From Amorphophallus konjac (taxonomy: Eukaryota; Streptophyta; Magnoliopsida; Alismatales; Araceae): 64,000 bases of DNA. The notes under the pieces are model-generated. The model had not been told where the DNA came from and did not search any database. It saw only the letters and a list, made by a program, of their open reading frames with translations. A program made the translations under genes and the position numbers. The stretch's first letter is position 1; the number at the start of each line of letters is the position of its first letter. The stretch spans positions 169,366,334-169,430,333 of the forward strand of contig CM040120.1 in assembly GCA_022559845.1 (NCBI GenBank). The letters are read 5' to 3'. Below are positions 9,653 through 22,090 of the stretch, in pieces.

Positions 9653-11881
9653 TGGGCTATTATTTCCAACACAGTTATAAGTGCAGTCCAAGAATTCTTT
9701 ATTTCACAGCTAGCCCTTCCAAGGACTGTTACTGCTACCCTTGTAGCCTTAATCCCCAAAAAGCCAAATGCCACCAATATCTCTGAATTTAGGCCTATCA
9801 GTCTCTGCAATTACTTTTACAAAATCATTTTTGCTATTATAAACAGCAGACTGGCTGTCATTCTCCCAAAGATCATCTCTCCAGAGCAATCAGCATTTGT
9901 GAAAGGAAGACAAATTGATGAGAACATTGCTCTAGCTCAGGAATTGTCCCATGAGGTGGGTAAGAAAACAAGGGGCTCCAATGTCATCTTTAAACTAGAC
10001 ATGGCAAAGGCTTATGATCAATTAGAATGGGAATTTCTCCTTTCAGTCTTACACAAGTTTGGATTTAGTAACAACTTCATCTGTCTGGTAGAAAAATTGG
10101 TGAATAATTGTTGGTTTTCTATCCTTCTTAATGGAACACCTGCTGGTTTCTTTAAATCTACAAGGGGGATTCGACAAGGGGATCCCATTGCCCCTTCCCT
10201 GTTTATCATTGCAGAAGAGGCCCTTAGCAGATCTCTGAATGCAGCTTTCTCTAGTGGCGAAGTTGAATGGTATTCAGGCCCCAGAAGATGCCCTAATATT
10301 TCCCACCTACTGTTTGCGGATGACACTCCGATTTTCAACAAAGCTAGTAAAACTTCAATCAGAAACCTGCTCAAAGTCCTAAGAACTTATGAGAGAGCTT
10401 CAGGGCAGCAGATAAATGTGTCCAAAAGTGGGTTCTTCATTCAATCAAGGGGCAATAATAACAATGCTATGAAGGTCCAGGAAATCACAGGTTTTGCTCG
10501 GCATACATTCCCACACAGATATCTGGGATTTCCTCTGACTCAAGGCAGATGCAAAAAAATATACTATGCAGGCATTATAAACTCTATTTTGAAATGCATC
10601 ACTGGTTGGAAATCGCATTTGCTCTCTCAAGGTGCCAGGTTGGTCTTAATTAAACATGTATTGACCTCAATGCCAATCTATTTTTTGACCTCCTCCCCAC
10701 TTCACTCTGGTACACATAAAGAGCTCGAGCAGGCTTTTGCCAATTTCTTTTGGGGTTCTTCTGTTCATGGAAGGAAAAAGCATTGGAGGGCCTGGCAGGC
10801 CATCTGCAAGCCAGTTATTCATGGGGGACTTGGTATTATGTCCCTCAGAAACATGGAATTAGCACTAAGGGTCAAGATGCTATGGAATGCTCTACATTCA
10901 AACTCTCTCTGGGCGAACTACTTCAAAGGCAAGTATATCCGAAACTGTCCTCTAGAAAATGTTCAATTCAAAAACATGAAAGCATTAGCAAGAAGGACCT
11001 GGACTATAGCCAAAAATCTCATTATACAACATAAAAGGGTGATTATGGGGGATGGCAATCACACTAGTTACTGGTTTGACAAATGGTTTGGCAACTTCAG
11101 CCTGGCAGATTTGGTCCCTGCTAACCAAATTCCTAACCAGACTGCTTCTATCCGGGAATGCCTCTTGCACCCCACCTCTGCTGATCTAATCCTACAGGAT
11201 TCTTACTTCCCTGCTGACATTAAAGTTGCATTAAGGTATGTAGCTCTGAATCAGGAGAAAGATCTGGAGGCCTGGAGCCTATCATCATCTGGTAATTGTA
11301 GTGTCTCTTCTATAATTAATTTCATTAACACCAGCAACTATCCCCCAAGCCAAATTCCATGGGCTCAGATTTGGTCAAAGTGGTTACCTACCAAAATATC
11401 GGTTCACTTATGGAAAGTGTTAACTCACTCCCTCCCCCTTGATTCAAATGTCCAGAAAGTTGGAATCTCCCTTTGTTCCAAATGCCACTGTTGTCAGATA
11501 CCCCAGACTGAAGATCTTAATCATCTCTTTGCTCAAAGTGAGTTGGCTACTTATGTTTGGTCCTCTTTTGATTCTTATGGGTTGCACATTGAAGGAAACT
11601 CTGTCAGATCCATTATTCTGAAAAATATCAACAGAACAAAGTCTAAGTCCATTTTCGGACTCTTTACCCTTGCTCTTGTTGGGTATGGGTTATGGGAATT
11701 ATGGTGTGCAAAAAACCAAATCAGGTATGATGGTAAACAAACAACCAAGCAGAGCCTTGTTCACAACATAAACTTCAAAGTCAGACAAATTTGCAGTACA
11801 GCAGACCTCAAAGAAGCTAATCCAAGCCACAGGAGAATCTTGGGAGCCTTTGGGCTGCAGAATATCAAATCAACTCAATAA
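9653..11881 (+). pseudogene. LINE ORF2: reverse transcriptase and zf-RVT
   Basis: The frame is open from the truncation point, before the first ATG at 9899. It encodes LIPKKPNATNISEFRPISL (fingers), FVKGRQIDEN, KLDMAKAYDQLEW (motif A), TRGIRQGDPIAPSLF (motif B), LLFADDTPIF (FADD catalytic centre) and a thumb. Around codons 480-570 of the visible protein lies a zf-RVT region with paired cysteines (SLCSKCHCCQ). The upstream endonuclease domain is missing. A TAA at 11879 separates it from the RNase H. This enzyme performs target-primed reverse transcription; it is defective here. Confidence 0.92.
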
Positions 11882-12396
11882 TTTTGCTTGGCAATTAAAT
11901 GGATTCATCCTCCTTGGCCTTCCATTAAGCTAAACACTGATGGAGCTTCAAAGCTAAATGGAGTTTCTGGAGGTGGTGGAGTCATTCATGATTACAGTGG
12001 TAGTATTCTCCTTGCTTTCTCACACTACTATGGAAAGTCAAACAGCATTATAGCGGAAGCCCGAGCTCTCCTTGACGGTGTTAAATATCTATACACTTTT
12101 GCTCCTTCTTCGCCTGTATTTATTGAATGTGACTCGAAAACACTTGTCCAGATCATCAACAAGTAAGCTGTCCATGGTCCATCCTCAAGCATGTCAGAGA
12201 AATTTGGAATCTTATTTCTCCATTGGATACCATCACTCATACATATAGAGAAGGCAATACAGTGGCGGATTCTTTGGCTACTTTAGAATGCTCTTTGCAA
12301 TGTAACAAATTCTATTCCTCTCATGAACTTCCCTCTCATATAAAGGGAGTTGCTTGCCTAGATAAGCTAGGCATGCCTAGCATCCGTCTGATGTAA
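11882..12396 (+). pseudogene. LINE RNase H domain
   Basis: In frame with the RT after one stop: LNTDGASKLNG (first Asp), AEARALLDGV (Glu) and IECDSKTLVQIIN (Asp), the RNase H pattern (RVT_3) of plant L1 elements. A frameshift near 12167 moves the C-terminus to another frame: CPWSILKHVREIW, THTYREGNTVADSLA, ending in TAA at 12394. The key acidic residues are intact. Confidence 0.88.
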
Positions 12397-12491
12397 TTCT
12401 GCTTATCCTCTTTCAGTAATAAAATACACCCCCTAGTGATAGTTTGGTGGTCCTTCCCCACCCCTATCCATAGGCAGGGCTTTCAACAAAT

Positions 12492-13300
12492 AATAATGGA
12501 GCACTCCACGGAGAAAAACTGGGGAGAATATAGCCTTTTTCTAGCAATTCAAGCAACTGTGCTCGCAGTTCTTTTAGTTCAGCTGGAGCCATTCGGTACG
12601 GTGCCTTTGCTAACGGGGCTGTACTTGGAATCAGTTCAATCACCATTTCTATTTCTCGCTCTGGAGGCAAGCCTGGCAACTCAGTAGGAAACACATCAGG
12701 GAACTCACAGACAACATGAACATCACTGACGTCCTGTCGTGGTTTCTCAACAGCAACCACAGAAGCTAAGAATCCTTGGCAACCTGCACTAAGCAATCTA
12801 CAGGCTCGAATAACATAAATAATCAAGCGAGAAGAGCGGGATCGAATACCTTGGAAATAAAATGCTGATTTTCCCTGTGGCTGAAAATAGACTTTCTTCG
12901 ATCTGCAGTCAACCACAGCTCCATATTGCTCCAACCAATCCATACCCAGAATGATGTCATAATCTGCCAGCTGCAATGCATATAATCTCGACGGCAACTG
13001 ATGATTATTAATCATAATAGGAGATTCTTCCAAACACAGAGGCGTGATCATAAAATGTCCAGAAGGCAACTCAACAAACAGTTCTCATGTCATTTCTGAT
13101 GTCGGCTCCTCGATGCATGCAATGAAATCCTCAGAGATAAAAGAGTGAGAAGCACCAGAATCAAATAAGACAAGTGCTGAATGACCATAAAGCATAATCG
13201 TACCTTCAACCAGATGGGATGCAATCGCTTCAGCTCCAGAAATGTGAGAAACCTTGCCCTTTTGCTTCTTGGATCCGGCCGAAGACTGCTGGGAAGACGC
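12492..13300 (-). pseudogene. Tekay-1 protease and N-terminal RT
   Basis: Minus strand: ALVLFDSGASHSFIS carries the retropepsin Asp-Ser-Gly, then a stop near 13086. Next come IILGMDWLEQYGAVVDC (the protease ILG motif), the RT leader CEFPDVFPTELPGLPPERE, PYRMAPAELKEL and SPWSAPLLFV. The frame is cut there by the LINE. Protease processes the polyprotein. The aspartate is kept; the stop and the insertion prevent a full product. Confidence 0.88.
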
Positions 13301-14440
13301 TGAAGCTTGAGAGTAAAATTGCTACTGAGGTTGAGGTAAAGGAGGAGGTCTAAATTACGTCTACTGAGGTTGAGAAAACTGAGGAGTTTGCATTGGTTTC
13401 GGCCTCATTGGGCAATCTCGAACCACATGACCTGGCTGGTCACAACATAAACAGACTATTGGAAGAGAACATGGCTGTCCTCGATGGCTTCCACCACACC
13501 TCGCACATGTCCTCGGCTGACTGATAGCAGAACCTTGATGAGTCTGGGAAGAAGGCAATGTCTGCTGCTGAACAGTACCTGTACCAGATGACGGCTATTG
13601 AAAGAACTTCTTCTTCTTCTTGAACTTTTTGAACTTGGGCTTGGAAGAGGAAGAAACACTGCTAACATCTGGCGCAACAGAGGGAACTCCTGACACTAGC
13701 GGCCGATAAGTCTGTTGCAATTGTATCGTCAGCTGAACCGACCCAGCTTGCGGATACCGTCCTGGTCTCGCCATCTCTAGCTCAAGTGCTACCGCTGCCT
13801 GGCACGCACTATCCAGATCAGCCACTCGACTTGCAATCAATGGCAACTTCAACTCTGGCCTCAATCCTCATAAGAACTGCTGAGTCTTCAATGCCTCATT
13901 AGTAAGCACAGGAGGCGCATATTAACCCAATTCCATAAATTTGTTCCGATATTGAAGCACAGACATATCACCTTGAATCAATTCCATGAACTGGTACATC
14001 TTTGCCATTTGCAAACAGGCAGGAGTATACGCACGCTCGAAGGCTGCAACAAACTCCGCCCAAGTGATCTGCCGAAGGGGCCTGGAACGAAAAGTAATCT
14101 GCCACTCGGCTTTCCACCATGTAATAGTTGTACCATGGAGCTGGAACGCTGCCAACATCACCTTTTCATCCTCCACGCACTCCATAGATAGGAACACGCG
14201 CTCGATCGCATCCAGCCACTGCCTCGCTACTTCTGGGTCTGCCTGTCCGTCAAAAGCCGGCGGATTAAATAGAATAAACTCTTTAAGAGCCTTGCCACGA
14301 CTACCAGGCACTTCAACATGAGGAGCAATGACTGGCGCTGGAGGGGGAACTACAGGAACTGCATGTGGCTGAGCAGAACTACTCTCTTCTCAAGACGCAT
14401 GTCTAGGAACTCGAGCAGGTCTTCCTCGACGAGGCGGCAT
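13301..14440 (-). pseudogene. Tekay-1 gag
   Basis: The likely start is ATG at 14440 (MPPRRGRPAR, a common chromovirus gag opening), not the internal ATG at 14311, because the frame continues upstream through a single stop near 14394. The capsid-like retrotransposon gag domain covers DPEVARQWLDAIERVF, TWWKAEW and FERAYTP. Further stops or shifts lie near 13920 and 13600-13680. Two cysteine motifs follow: CARCGGSHRGQPC, and CLCCDQPGHVVRDC, a canonical CCHC knuckle that binds RNA. Confidence 0.85.
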
Positions 14441-14579
14441 AACTACAACTACCGAACACATAAAACCACAGCAAATCCATCAATCTTACGGAAAACATCC
14501 TAAGCCAGCAATAGACGACACAATAGGACTAACTCTAGACAAGTGTAAATTCCAATTCCATATATAAATCCTCAACTTC

Positions 14580-14591
14580 GCTCTGATACCA
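14580..14591 (-). other. Primer-binding site (initiator tRNA-Met) of Tekay-1
   Basis: The minus strand reads TGGTATCAGAGC two bases inside the 5' LTR, complementary to the 3' end of plant initiator tRNA-Met. It fixes the 5' end and the orientation of the element. Confidence 0.93.
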
Positions 14592-14593
14592 AC

Positions 14594-16845
14594 TGTGACG
14601 ACCCAGAGCTCCGGATACCGATATACCGATAACATCGATACACCGATACCAAGAATTGGGGAAGTCACCCAAGAGCTTGATGAGACCCCTGAAGGGTTAG
14701 TGGAGTTTGTCGAGGGGATGTATAATGAATTGCAATCACAAGCGCGCATAATTGAATTTAAGCAATAAAGCTTAACAGAAGTGCGGAAGCAATTTCAAAA
14801 TAAACAGAGTGCTAAATATATAAACTAGTCCAGAGGCACAAGAGTGCTAGTCCAAAAGTACAACTACTCATGGCATACCCCGGCAAAAGTACAAAAGCAG
14901 GCCAAAAAGGTGACCCGTCTACTGCTGGCAGCTAAGAACGGTCTCCGAGCACACGGGAAACACCGGGAGACGGCGGGCGCGGCTCACCTGAAAGGAGAAG
15001 GGTGAGTCACAGCCAGACTCAATAGGGGTCACGCGGATGCCTACCTCGTGCTAAACATGCAATCAGGCGAAATTAAAGTAATTAGAGCATGCATTTAAAT
15101 AAATGAACATGCAATGGCATGATTAAAACTAAAGACTGAAAGCTGTAAATCTAACTGAATAGGTGTAACAGCTAACACATGCCAATACCAAATAAATCTA
15201 ATCAACAGAAACTGAATCTACCAATAGAATGTGCCTCAACTAACCAAGCCACGGGGAACAGGACAACCACTGGGAAAAGAAATCAGATGCGTCCACTGAC
15301 GGCTTACACTGCATCTTAAGCACTCGCAGTCTGTAACACGACAAGCAGAGCGCGTAAACGCTACCAAACCAAGTGACCAGTCAGAGTGACACTCGTCAGT
15401 GTCAGTCCAAAGCCTCCGACCACGTGTGCAGACACTGACTCTCGCCTGAGCCAGGCCCTCTAGCTAGTTTTCTCCCTCGACAGGATGCTACCGCTGGCCG
15501 GGAGCCCACGGAACTAGCTTACAAACCGTGTGACGGGAACACCCCTCCGCCATCCCCAGGCAGGTCGGCAACTCAAAGGCCTTAGGGCTACAACAGTGGC
15601 TCCATCGCAAGGAAAGAAAAACTACTCTATTGGGATCGAAAAACATGCCATTATTTCATAAAATAACTCAAACATGGTGTATAGTTATTATGGAAAGCGT
15701 TAAAGAATGAATAGGCGACTTTTGCAAGCTAAAAGGAGTGTGACGGTCTGATGCCACCGCGTCACAGGGCGTGACGGTCGGGGGATGGTGCGTTACATCG
15801 TCTGTGGCGCATCCGCCCCTGGCCGTTAGAGCCACCTGAAACTAATTAATATCCACAGTTTTTAACGTTCCAACAGGGTGTAACGTGCTCCCGGAGGCGC
15901 GTTACGATGCCCTGACGGTCGCCCGACAGGCCGTCAGGACAACCGCCATACCAGGTCGACTAGTAGTCAAACGAAATGTAACGGTTGGGGGCTCGACCGT
16001 TGCACTCACTGTGACGCACCTACTTAGGTCCGTCAGAGAACTGTAACGCATCCCATGGGGACCATTACCAGTGTGACGGTTCCTGATAGGACCGTCACAC
16101 CGTCTGGGTTACGGACGGGTTACGTTTGAAAACGGGTTCCCTCCCGGGTGACCGAAATCGCCGGGTAATCGACGAAAAACCTGTTTCCTGGCAAACCACG
16201 CTTCCACAACAACAATATACTACTAGAAACATCTATTTACAACGCTCACAATGGATTAAACGCAAGGAACGAAGCTTAAGCACAAAAATGAAAAATATCT
16301 ATTATGCATGCCATAGGAGCTTAACTAAGAAAACATGCTATAGGGAAGGATCCTAGCGAGATTGGGATTCCAACCCCCTACCTGGATCAAGCCGGAACGG
16401 CCGATTAAGCCACATGCAAGGGAAAGGAACCACCGAGCCTCCTCGCCCCGTCTCGCTCCCACGAGCCTCAAACCACGTCGAGGTGGGCGTCAACGCGGTC
16501 CACTCGACGCAAGGATTCTGACGGCGAGCTCCACGCCTCGAACCGCCGCCGTTTCACCGGATTCCCCTAGGAAGGAGGGAGAGGGCGATGGAGGAGAGTG
16601 AGGGCGAGAGTGAGATTGACGAGGGGGAGAAAGAGGGAGTGGGGAAAATGGGGAAAAAGTGTTAATATATATAATATATTTATTTTATATAAAAACCTTA
16701 TTTTCCTATTTAAAAACTCAAATAATTCCAATTAAATCCTAAAAAATGCCAAAAAAATTCCTAAAATTCTCGAAAAATAGCCAAAAATTATAGAATGGAT
16801 TCTAGGTCCGAACCACTAAGGACCAATTATTGCACGGGCCTCACA
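14594..16845 (-). repeat. 5' LTR of Tekay-1
   Basis: Direct repeat of 4646-6898 with the same termini. It ends with CCTCACA at 16845, directly before the AGAAG duplication. It carries its own copy of the inverted-repeat array. Confidence 0.95.
15740..16127. repeat. ACGGTC spaced inverted-repeat array in Tekay-1 5' LTR
   Basis: Second copy of the 5791-6176 array. Between copies several arms differ by single C/T or G/A changes (for example GTAACGGTC against GTAACGGTT near 15977-15986), which makes this pair useful for asking whether arm pairing is being kept or lost. Confidence 0.85.
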
Positions 16846-16850
16846 AGAAG
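16846..16850. repeat. Target-site duplication AGAAG (right copy) of Tekay-1
   Basis: Matches 4641-4645. Confidence 0.9.
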
Positions 16851-18282
16851 AGAGGAAGAGAGGGAGAGAGGAGGTGCTATTCTGGGGAGGGAATGGAGTC
16901 AATGATCCTGCCCTCTTTCCCCCTCTTTTCGTTTCTTTCTTTCCTTTGATGTATTTTCTGCTATTTTCTTTTTTTCTATTTTCCTTTAGCTCCTAGGCAT
17001 ATTTATCTGGGAGTGATGTACATTTGTTCAATGATTGAATAAAAGCAATATTTCTTCTCCTCAATGAGTGTCTTCATTTGTGATGATGTGCTGCTAATCT
17101 CATTTCTCATGACTTAACTCATTCGGCTTGCCATTTTCCCTTCTTTTCCTTCCCATTGAAGCTTATCAATCTTTGAGGGAATCAGAATGCTCTACTCGGA
17201 GGGTGGTGTAGACTCAGGGTCCATCCAGTCACAATGGATCGGATTCTTGGTCCTGGCCCTTACAAGCTATCAGATGAGGTTCCTTAGGTGGACCTCAGTC
17301 TGCCCTCTAGCTTATGATGCTAGTTTCAGCTCCGCAGTCCATTCTGCTTGAGTGATCAACGTCCTCATACAAAATATTAACTCTATAAACCACTCCCCAG
17401 CTCCTCACATAGGTCCAAGTCGCTTCTCTTTGTATCCGAAAGGCGTGCATGCCCTTTCCCTGTGCATAGTGCAGAAATCCTATGGAGCTTGTCTATGATC
17501 TCTCACCCACATTTATGGGTTGTGGGGGTTGTGGCATCATCCCATGTTTGCCTGAATTCCCATTCCCCTTTATCCGTTCAGATTCTATCTGGTAGAATGC
17601 TGTTATTTATTTCATATTGATCACTTTTGCATTTGTGGTGGCCACACATACGAGCACCCCTCTTGTTTGTTTGAATGTTTAGGGGACTTTGGCCTTCGAG
17701 AACCATGTATATCAACACCTGCTGTGTCCTACTCCTGCACGAATTAGTGGTAGATTTCGTCTGTACCTCTGTTTTGCAGTTGTTCTTAGTCTTCACCCCT
17801 CATGGGTTAGCGTATGGGTCATATCTTCACCTCGGCTAGGCCTTTCAATAGCATGTAGCACACTAATGCATTGATTATTATGATACCTTGCTCCCAATTG
17901 GGACACGAGTTTGCTAGTGTTCCCAGCATGATCCGCGGTCTCACATATATATTGGGACTATAGTGCATCTCTTCTGGTTTTCTCTGAAGATCTTCATAAT
18001 TAAGGACTTGCCATTGGGGAAGGGGTACATTTCATTATTCAAGTTTTGTACATGGTCTTAATTGTTTCCCCAAATGAATGTTTCAACGTTCAAATTTCCA
18101 TGACTAACCTCAGATCCCCAGGGGCTTGTCTCTTTATGGCATGGTCTCTGGAGGATTTCCCTCAAAAGAGATGGATATTAACGGCCATGGTTCAAGCAGC
18201 AACATAATGCATATTTTGAAATTGAAATGCAGCAATCCCTGGGTTAGTGGAGTCCCCTTGTAGGCTAGCCCTCGGGGTCTTC
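16851..18282. other. Right continuation of sequence D and unassigned non-coding DNA
   Basis: Begins with a GA-rich stretch that joins the left part of D, then pyrimidine-rich sequence and a poly-A-signal-like AATAAAAGC (about 17038). From about 17100 to 18282 I recognise no protein, repeat family or RNA gene. Open frames here are short with no coding character. Confidence 0.4.
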
Positions 18283-18540
18283 TGTAGCAACTCAAAAAAA
18301 AATATATGCATTTATATGCAAAAAGAAATAATGAAAGATGAAAATAAAATAAATTATGAGTATTTTTCTGTTATGTCTTTAAAAATATAGAATACATAAA
18401 CATGAACCCTATTCCACTTGTTAACACGAACGATGAGATTCACGGCATGATTCTGAGAAGATCAAGACGTCGGTACTGTAGCAGTACTATAGCATCCGAT
18501 TTAAGAGAGAATTATTAGCTTTAATGTAATCCTAATTAAT

Positions 18541-18725
18541 GGATGAGGTCATTCTTACATCATTGAATAAATGAGGTCATGGATGAGGTCATTATTACAT
18601 CATTAAATAAATGAGGTCACTGATTATGTCATTCACATGGTGGAATGAAGTTGGTGTAATAGTGACAAAGTTGGTGTAATAGTGACAAGGATGGTGTAAT
18701 AGTAACAAGGTTGGTGGAATAGGGA
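18541..18725 (+). repeat. Two short tandem repeats upstream of the U promoter
   Basis: At 18541-18620 a block of about 40 bp (ATGAGGTCATT...TTACATCATTGAATAA) is repeated twice. At 18654-18725 a unit of about 20 bp (TTGGTGTAATAGTGACAAG) is repeated about four times. Both sit just upstream of the TATA box, where LTR enhancers usually lie. TGAGGTCAT/TGATGTAA-like cores resemble bZIP sites; that is inference. Confidence 0.7.
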
Positions 18726-18747
18726 AAGTAGGTGGGAGATTTTGACC

Positions 18748-18755
18748 TATAAATA
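18748..18755 (+). promoter_or_regulatory. TATA box of U LTR
   Basis: TATAAATA in the expected position within the LTR, with a GC-richer start region after it. Confidence 0.6.
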
Positions 18756-20902
18756 GGGCTGGGCTCTTCCTACTCAAAGCACAAATCTATTGGGAGGAAT
18801 TGCTGGTTGGAGAGAGAGAGAAAGCTCGAAGTTGGAGGAGTGTTTGAAAGCGGTCAAAAGCATTCTCCGTTCTTAAATTTCTTCTTCTTTGATCTTCAAC
18901 GAGGTAAGTTTTCTCTCAGGCGAAAATTTAATTAGATCTCCATATATGTTTCTTTGCATGAGTATTTTTATTCTATGTAAATTTTTCATGATCATGTATT
19001 TATGGCTTATTTTAAGATTTAAAGTTCAAAAATGGGAGCTTTTCATTATCATAACGTGTTTCAATAATGTGGATCACATATGGACCATGATTTGAATACG
19101 GTAACCATGCCTGATTTACATCATTTTTGTGCGTTCTTTCAAAACTTAAATTTTGAATTTTAAAATCATGTTCTTGCCTTAAGAATACTATCAACAAAGA
19201 AATGACTAGGTGAATGAACTCGTAAAGCTATCCTTAATTGTTCAAACAACTATGCTCTAATTTCTGTAGAATTTCTATACATGATTGACCCTATCTATTT
19301 GATCTAAGCTCTATCTGAAAGCTTGACATTTTCTTTCAAATTTTCTTTATACAAGAACATATTATGCAATTGGAAGCTTGACATCTTTTTTCAATGTCTT
19401 TTCCTTCATTGAAATTCTTTCACAAATGAACATGTTAGAATATACAAGAATGATTTCCGTTTGATTTACTTGTTTTCGTGTCTCTGAAAAATCGTGTAGC
19501 TAGCAAGTTCACCAAGAAGAACCGGTGTCTAAGGCTAGAGGTCCACGGGCAACCGCTTTAAGTGGATAAGTGGTTACTTAATTAGGAACTCGTGAATACG
19601 AGGGGAGCCTCCCACAGTCCCACCTCTTACCTGGTCGCGTTTTCTTTGGTTTTTTGCTCATTACTCGACTGAGGAACACTTGATCTAAACTTATTTTTAC
19701 AAGATTTTTCGCGAGAGTTGATCGCGTCTTGACCGGAAATTCATTCTCTTTATTGTCTTAATGTCGTTAAACATGATGCCTTAAATCATCCTTGAACTTC
19801 TCATATAAACTTCATTTATTCATCATTCTACATGCCCTTTCTTCATACTACATGTCCTTGGAAATGAAAATTTTGCTAGATCTGTACTTTAGCCATAAAC
19901 TACCATTTAGGAGTGTAGGAGCTAAGTGCCATGCAGGGCAAAGTGCTACGTTATGGGAGCCACCTCTTGAGACCAGAATGGCGCAAAGTGCTATATAATG
20001 GGAGCCACCTCTTGAGCTTGTATGGGCCACCTCTAGAGTCCTCCATAACTAAATGACTAGTTATGTGCTATACTACGCTTCTTAAGCTTTTCTTGAAACT
20101 CGAATTGGCCATAATTATAAATGATTTGTTCTGGAAATTATATGGGACCTTGGTCCACTTGATACTCAATGTCTGGCAAACATAGGGGCCCTGATCTTGT
20201 CCTAAGTGAGTAAAGCCTGAAAGTACTTGTGCCCGAGGGAGTTGAATGATCAGGTGTGGCATTGCACCAACTGACATGTAAGATTGAACTAGGTAATTCA
20301 CTTTTTACATGCTTGACTCGTTACATGTTTAACTTCTTATACATGACGTGTTTGAGCAGAGTGATTAATATTCTTGTTACATGGCCATATTACAATTCTA
20401 TACTTGTTATTGATCTTCATGCTTACACTTGAGTTCTACAATATCTATTCTTGAAATTCTTGACTTACAGATCTTGTTCTGTAATTGTCATTTGTTTTAT
20501 TACTTGTTTTATTCGAGAGCATATAGATGATCCAAAGTGCTAATTACTTAAAGTGACCTGGTAAGGAGATATAAGTCCTACTGGGCTTTCTAGCTCACCC
20601 TGTGTATTGTTGTTAATTTTCAGGAAATCCTGAAGATGACGAGAATGGGCTGGAGTGATGAGAGTGATGATAGTTTTTAATAAATTACTTTTCCCAGTCT
20701 GTCTACTTATAAATGAATGTATCGAGTCTGAACAATATTGTAAGTCCTTGAAGGACATTTGTTGGAAATGTCAGATTATGAAATAAAGATGTGATTTTGA
20801 CCATTTGTGTTCATACTCATCATCTGAGTCTCTTGATCGACTTGCTCGTATAACTGTTCACGCTTTGATAATTCTACCTTGTTTGGGGCATGACAGTTTA
20901 GT

Positions 20903-20914
20903 TGGTATCAGAGC
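20903..20914 (+). other. Primer-binding site (initiator tRNA-Met) of U
   Basis: TGGTATCAGAGC seven bases after the LTR end; fixes U as a plus-strand element. Confidence 0.93.
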
Positions 20915-21105
20915 CTATGGTTCAAAAGAGTCTAGGGCATCAAGGCTTAGTTATTGAAAACCATAGGTTCTTCACACTATAGGATAATGGATAGCTATAC
21001 TTGACCCATGAGATTGGGTAGAGACTTGGGCTAGATATTAAGATATGTAGAGATAAGACATTTAATCCTCATAGCTTGTTTCGAAGAAATTCTTAGCTAT
21101 TGAAA

Positions 21106-22090
21106 ATGGCCGCTGAGCGTGCTCAATGGAAAGAAATGCAAAGGACCGTCCAAGGGCTAACTCAAGCCCTACAACAAGTGGCTCAAGGAGGAGTTAATCA
21201 CCATAGTGCGAGAGACCTGCACCGTAACTTTGGGAACATGAATCCCCCGAGGTTAAACGGTTCAACTGACCTGGATGAAGCCGAACATTAAGTTAAGGAG
21301 ATAGAAAGAATATTTCGAGTCATGCAATGCTTAGATCAAGATAGAGTTTTGCTTGCAACTTTCCAACTAGAAAGGGATGCAAGAGCTTGGTGGGAATCCA
21401 TGGAGGCCACCTTGCCGATCCCCATATCACTTGGGAGGAATTTCTAGAATATTTCAACGGTAAGTATTTCTCGGAGAGAGTCCAAGAAAAGAAGGCAGCA
21501 TAATTTACCACCCTTAAACAAAGAAGTCTCCCTATAGCTAAATACGAGGCCCGATTTTTTCGACTGGCCCGTTATGCTCCACATCTCATTAATATAGAGA
21601 GAATGAAGGCCAAGCGATTCATGAATGGGCTAAGGCCCCAATACATTCCCCAACTAACACCTATGGACATCCAAACATATGCCGAGATGGTCCAGAAGGC
21701 CCAACTGTTAGAAGATGCCATAGAGATGGCATATAAAATCAAGGGAAGAGTCATGAAAGAACAAGTCATTGGCGCCGGAAACTTTAAACCAACATTTGGA
21801 AAGAAGAGGCCAAATGAAGGAAGAACCCCTAAACAAGACAAAAAGCCTTGAGATGGAAATAGGCAAGCCATCCCTTATATATCTTCAAAAGATATCTGCA
21901 AGTTTTATGACAAGGCTGGCCACAAGACTGAAGAGTGCTGGAGAAAGAAGGGAGCATGCTTGCACTATGGAAGTGGGGATCATCGCATTTCCGATTGTCC
22001 CCTTATGAAAGAATCTCCATCGGAGAAGAAAACTCAAGAAGGACCAAGGCATCAAGGAAGACTCCAAGCTAGAACGTATACCTACTGAAG
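21106..22090 (+). pseudogene. U gag
   Basis: ATG at 21106 (MAAERAQWKEMQRTV). The capsid-like domain is broken by stops and a shift (near 21291, 21445 and 21502) but recognisable: VLLATFQLERDARAWWESME, FNGKYFSERVQEKKAA, GLRPQYIPQ. Two cysteine knuckles follow, but in each the second ligand has become Tyr: CKFYDKAGHKTEEC and CLHYGSGDHRISDC. Both fit TGC/TGT to TAC/TAT, a G-to-A change. RNA packaging would be impaired even without the stops. Confidence 0.85.

Larger units (their letters stand above)
9639..12480 (+). mobile_element. 5'-truncated L1-type LINE inserted in Tekay-1 RT
   Basis: Plus-strand insertion between the LFV and KKKDG codons of the minus-strand Tekay-1 RT. Flanking CACAATA (9636-9642) and CAACAAATA (12484-12492) look like a diverged target duplication. 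The 5' end starts mid-ORF2, as is usual for LINEs. At the 3' end there is an AATAAA (12418-12423) but no clear poly-A tail. About 55 bases of unassigned sequence precede the right flank, so the right edge is approximate. Confidence 0.85.
4646..16845 (-). mobile_element. Tekay-1: complete Tekay/Del-like Ty3/gypsy chromovirus, inactivated
   Basis: About 12.2 kb between matching TSDs. It has two direct LTRs (4646-6898 and 14594-16845, 2253 and 2252 bp), a primer site for initiator tRNA-Met next to the right LTR and a polypurine tract next to the left LTR. Coding order on the minus strand is gag, protease, RT, RNase H, integrase and a C-terminal chromodomain-like segment. Clade assignment rests on that C-terminal segment, the Met primer site and the LTR termini. 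The element cannot be autonomous now: several in-frame stops, and a LINE of about 2.8 kb inside RT. It is inserted in sequence D. Confidence 0.93.
18283..20895 (+). mobile_element. 5' LTR of chromovirus-like element U
   Basis: Starts TGTAGCAACTC and ends GGGGCATGACA. A primer site follows seven bases later. TATAAATA at 18748-18755 is the likely promoter, just downstream of a small tandem repeat, and the transcript would begin near 18780. A roughly 50-bp imperfect duplication (GGGAGCCACCTCTTGAG) lies at 19955-20020. The 3' LTR is outside the window because later elements separate it. Confidence 0.85.

Noticed and set aside
4646..16845. Composite bacterial transposon or integrated virus
   Set aside because: The order gag-protease-RT-RNase H-integrase-chromodomain, tRNA-Met primer site and 5-bp duplication define a plant chromovirus; no envelope-like ORF is seen.
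17100..18282. Possible host gene between D and U
   Set aside because: No frame above about 70 codons, no recognisable motif, no credible exon chain.
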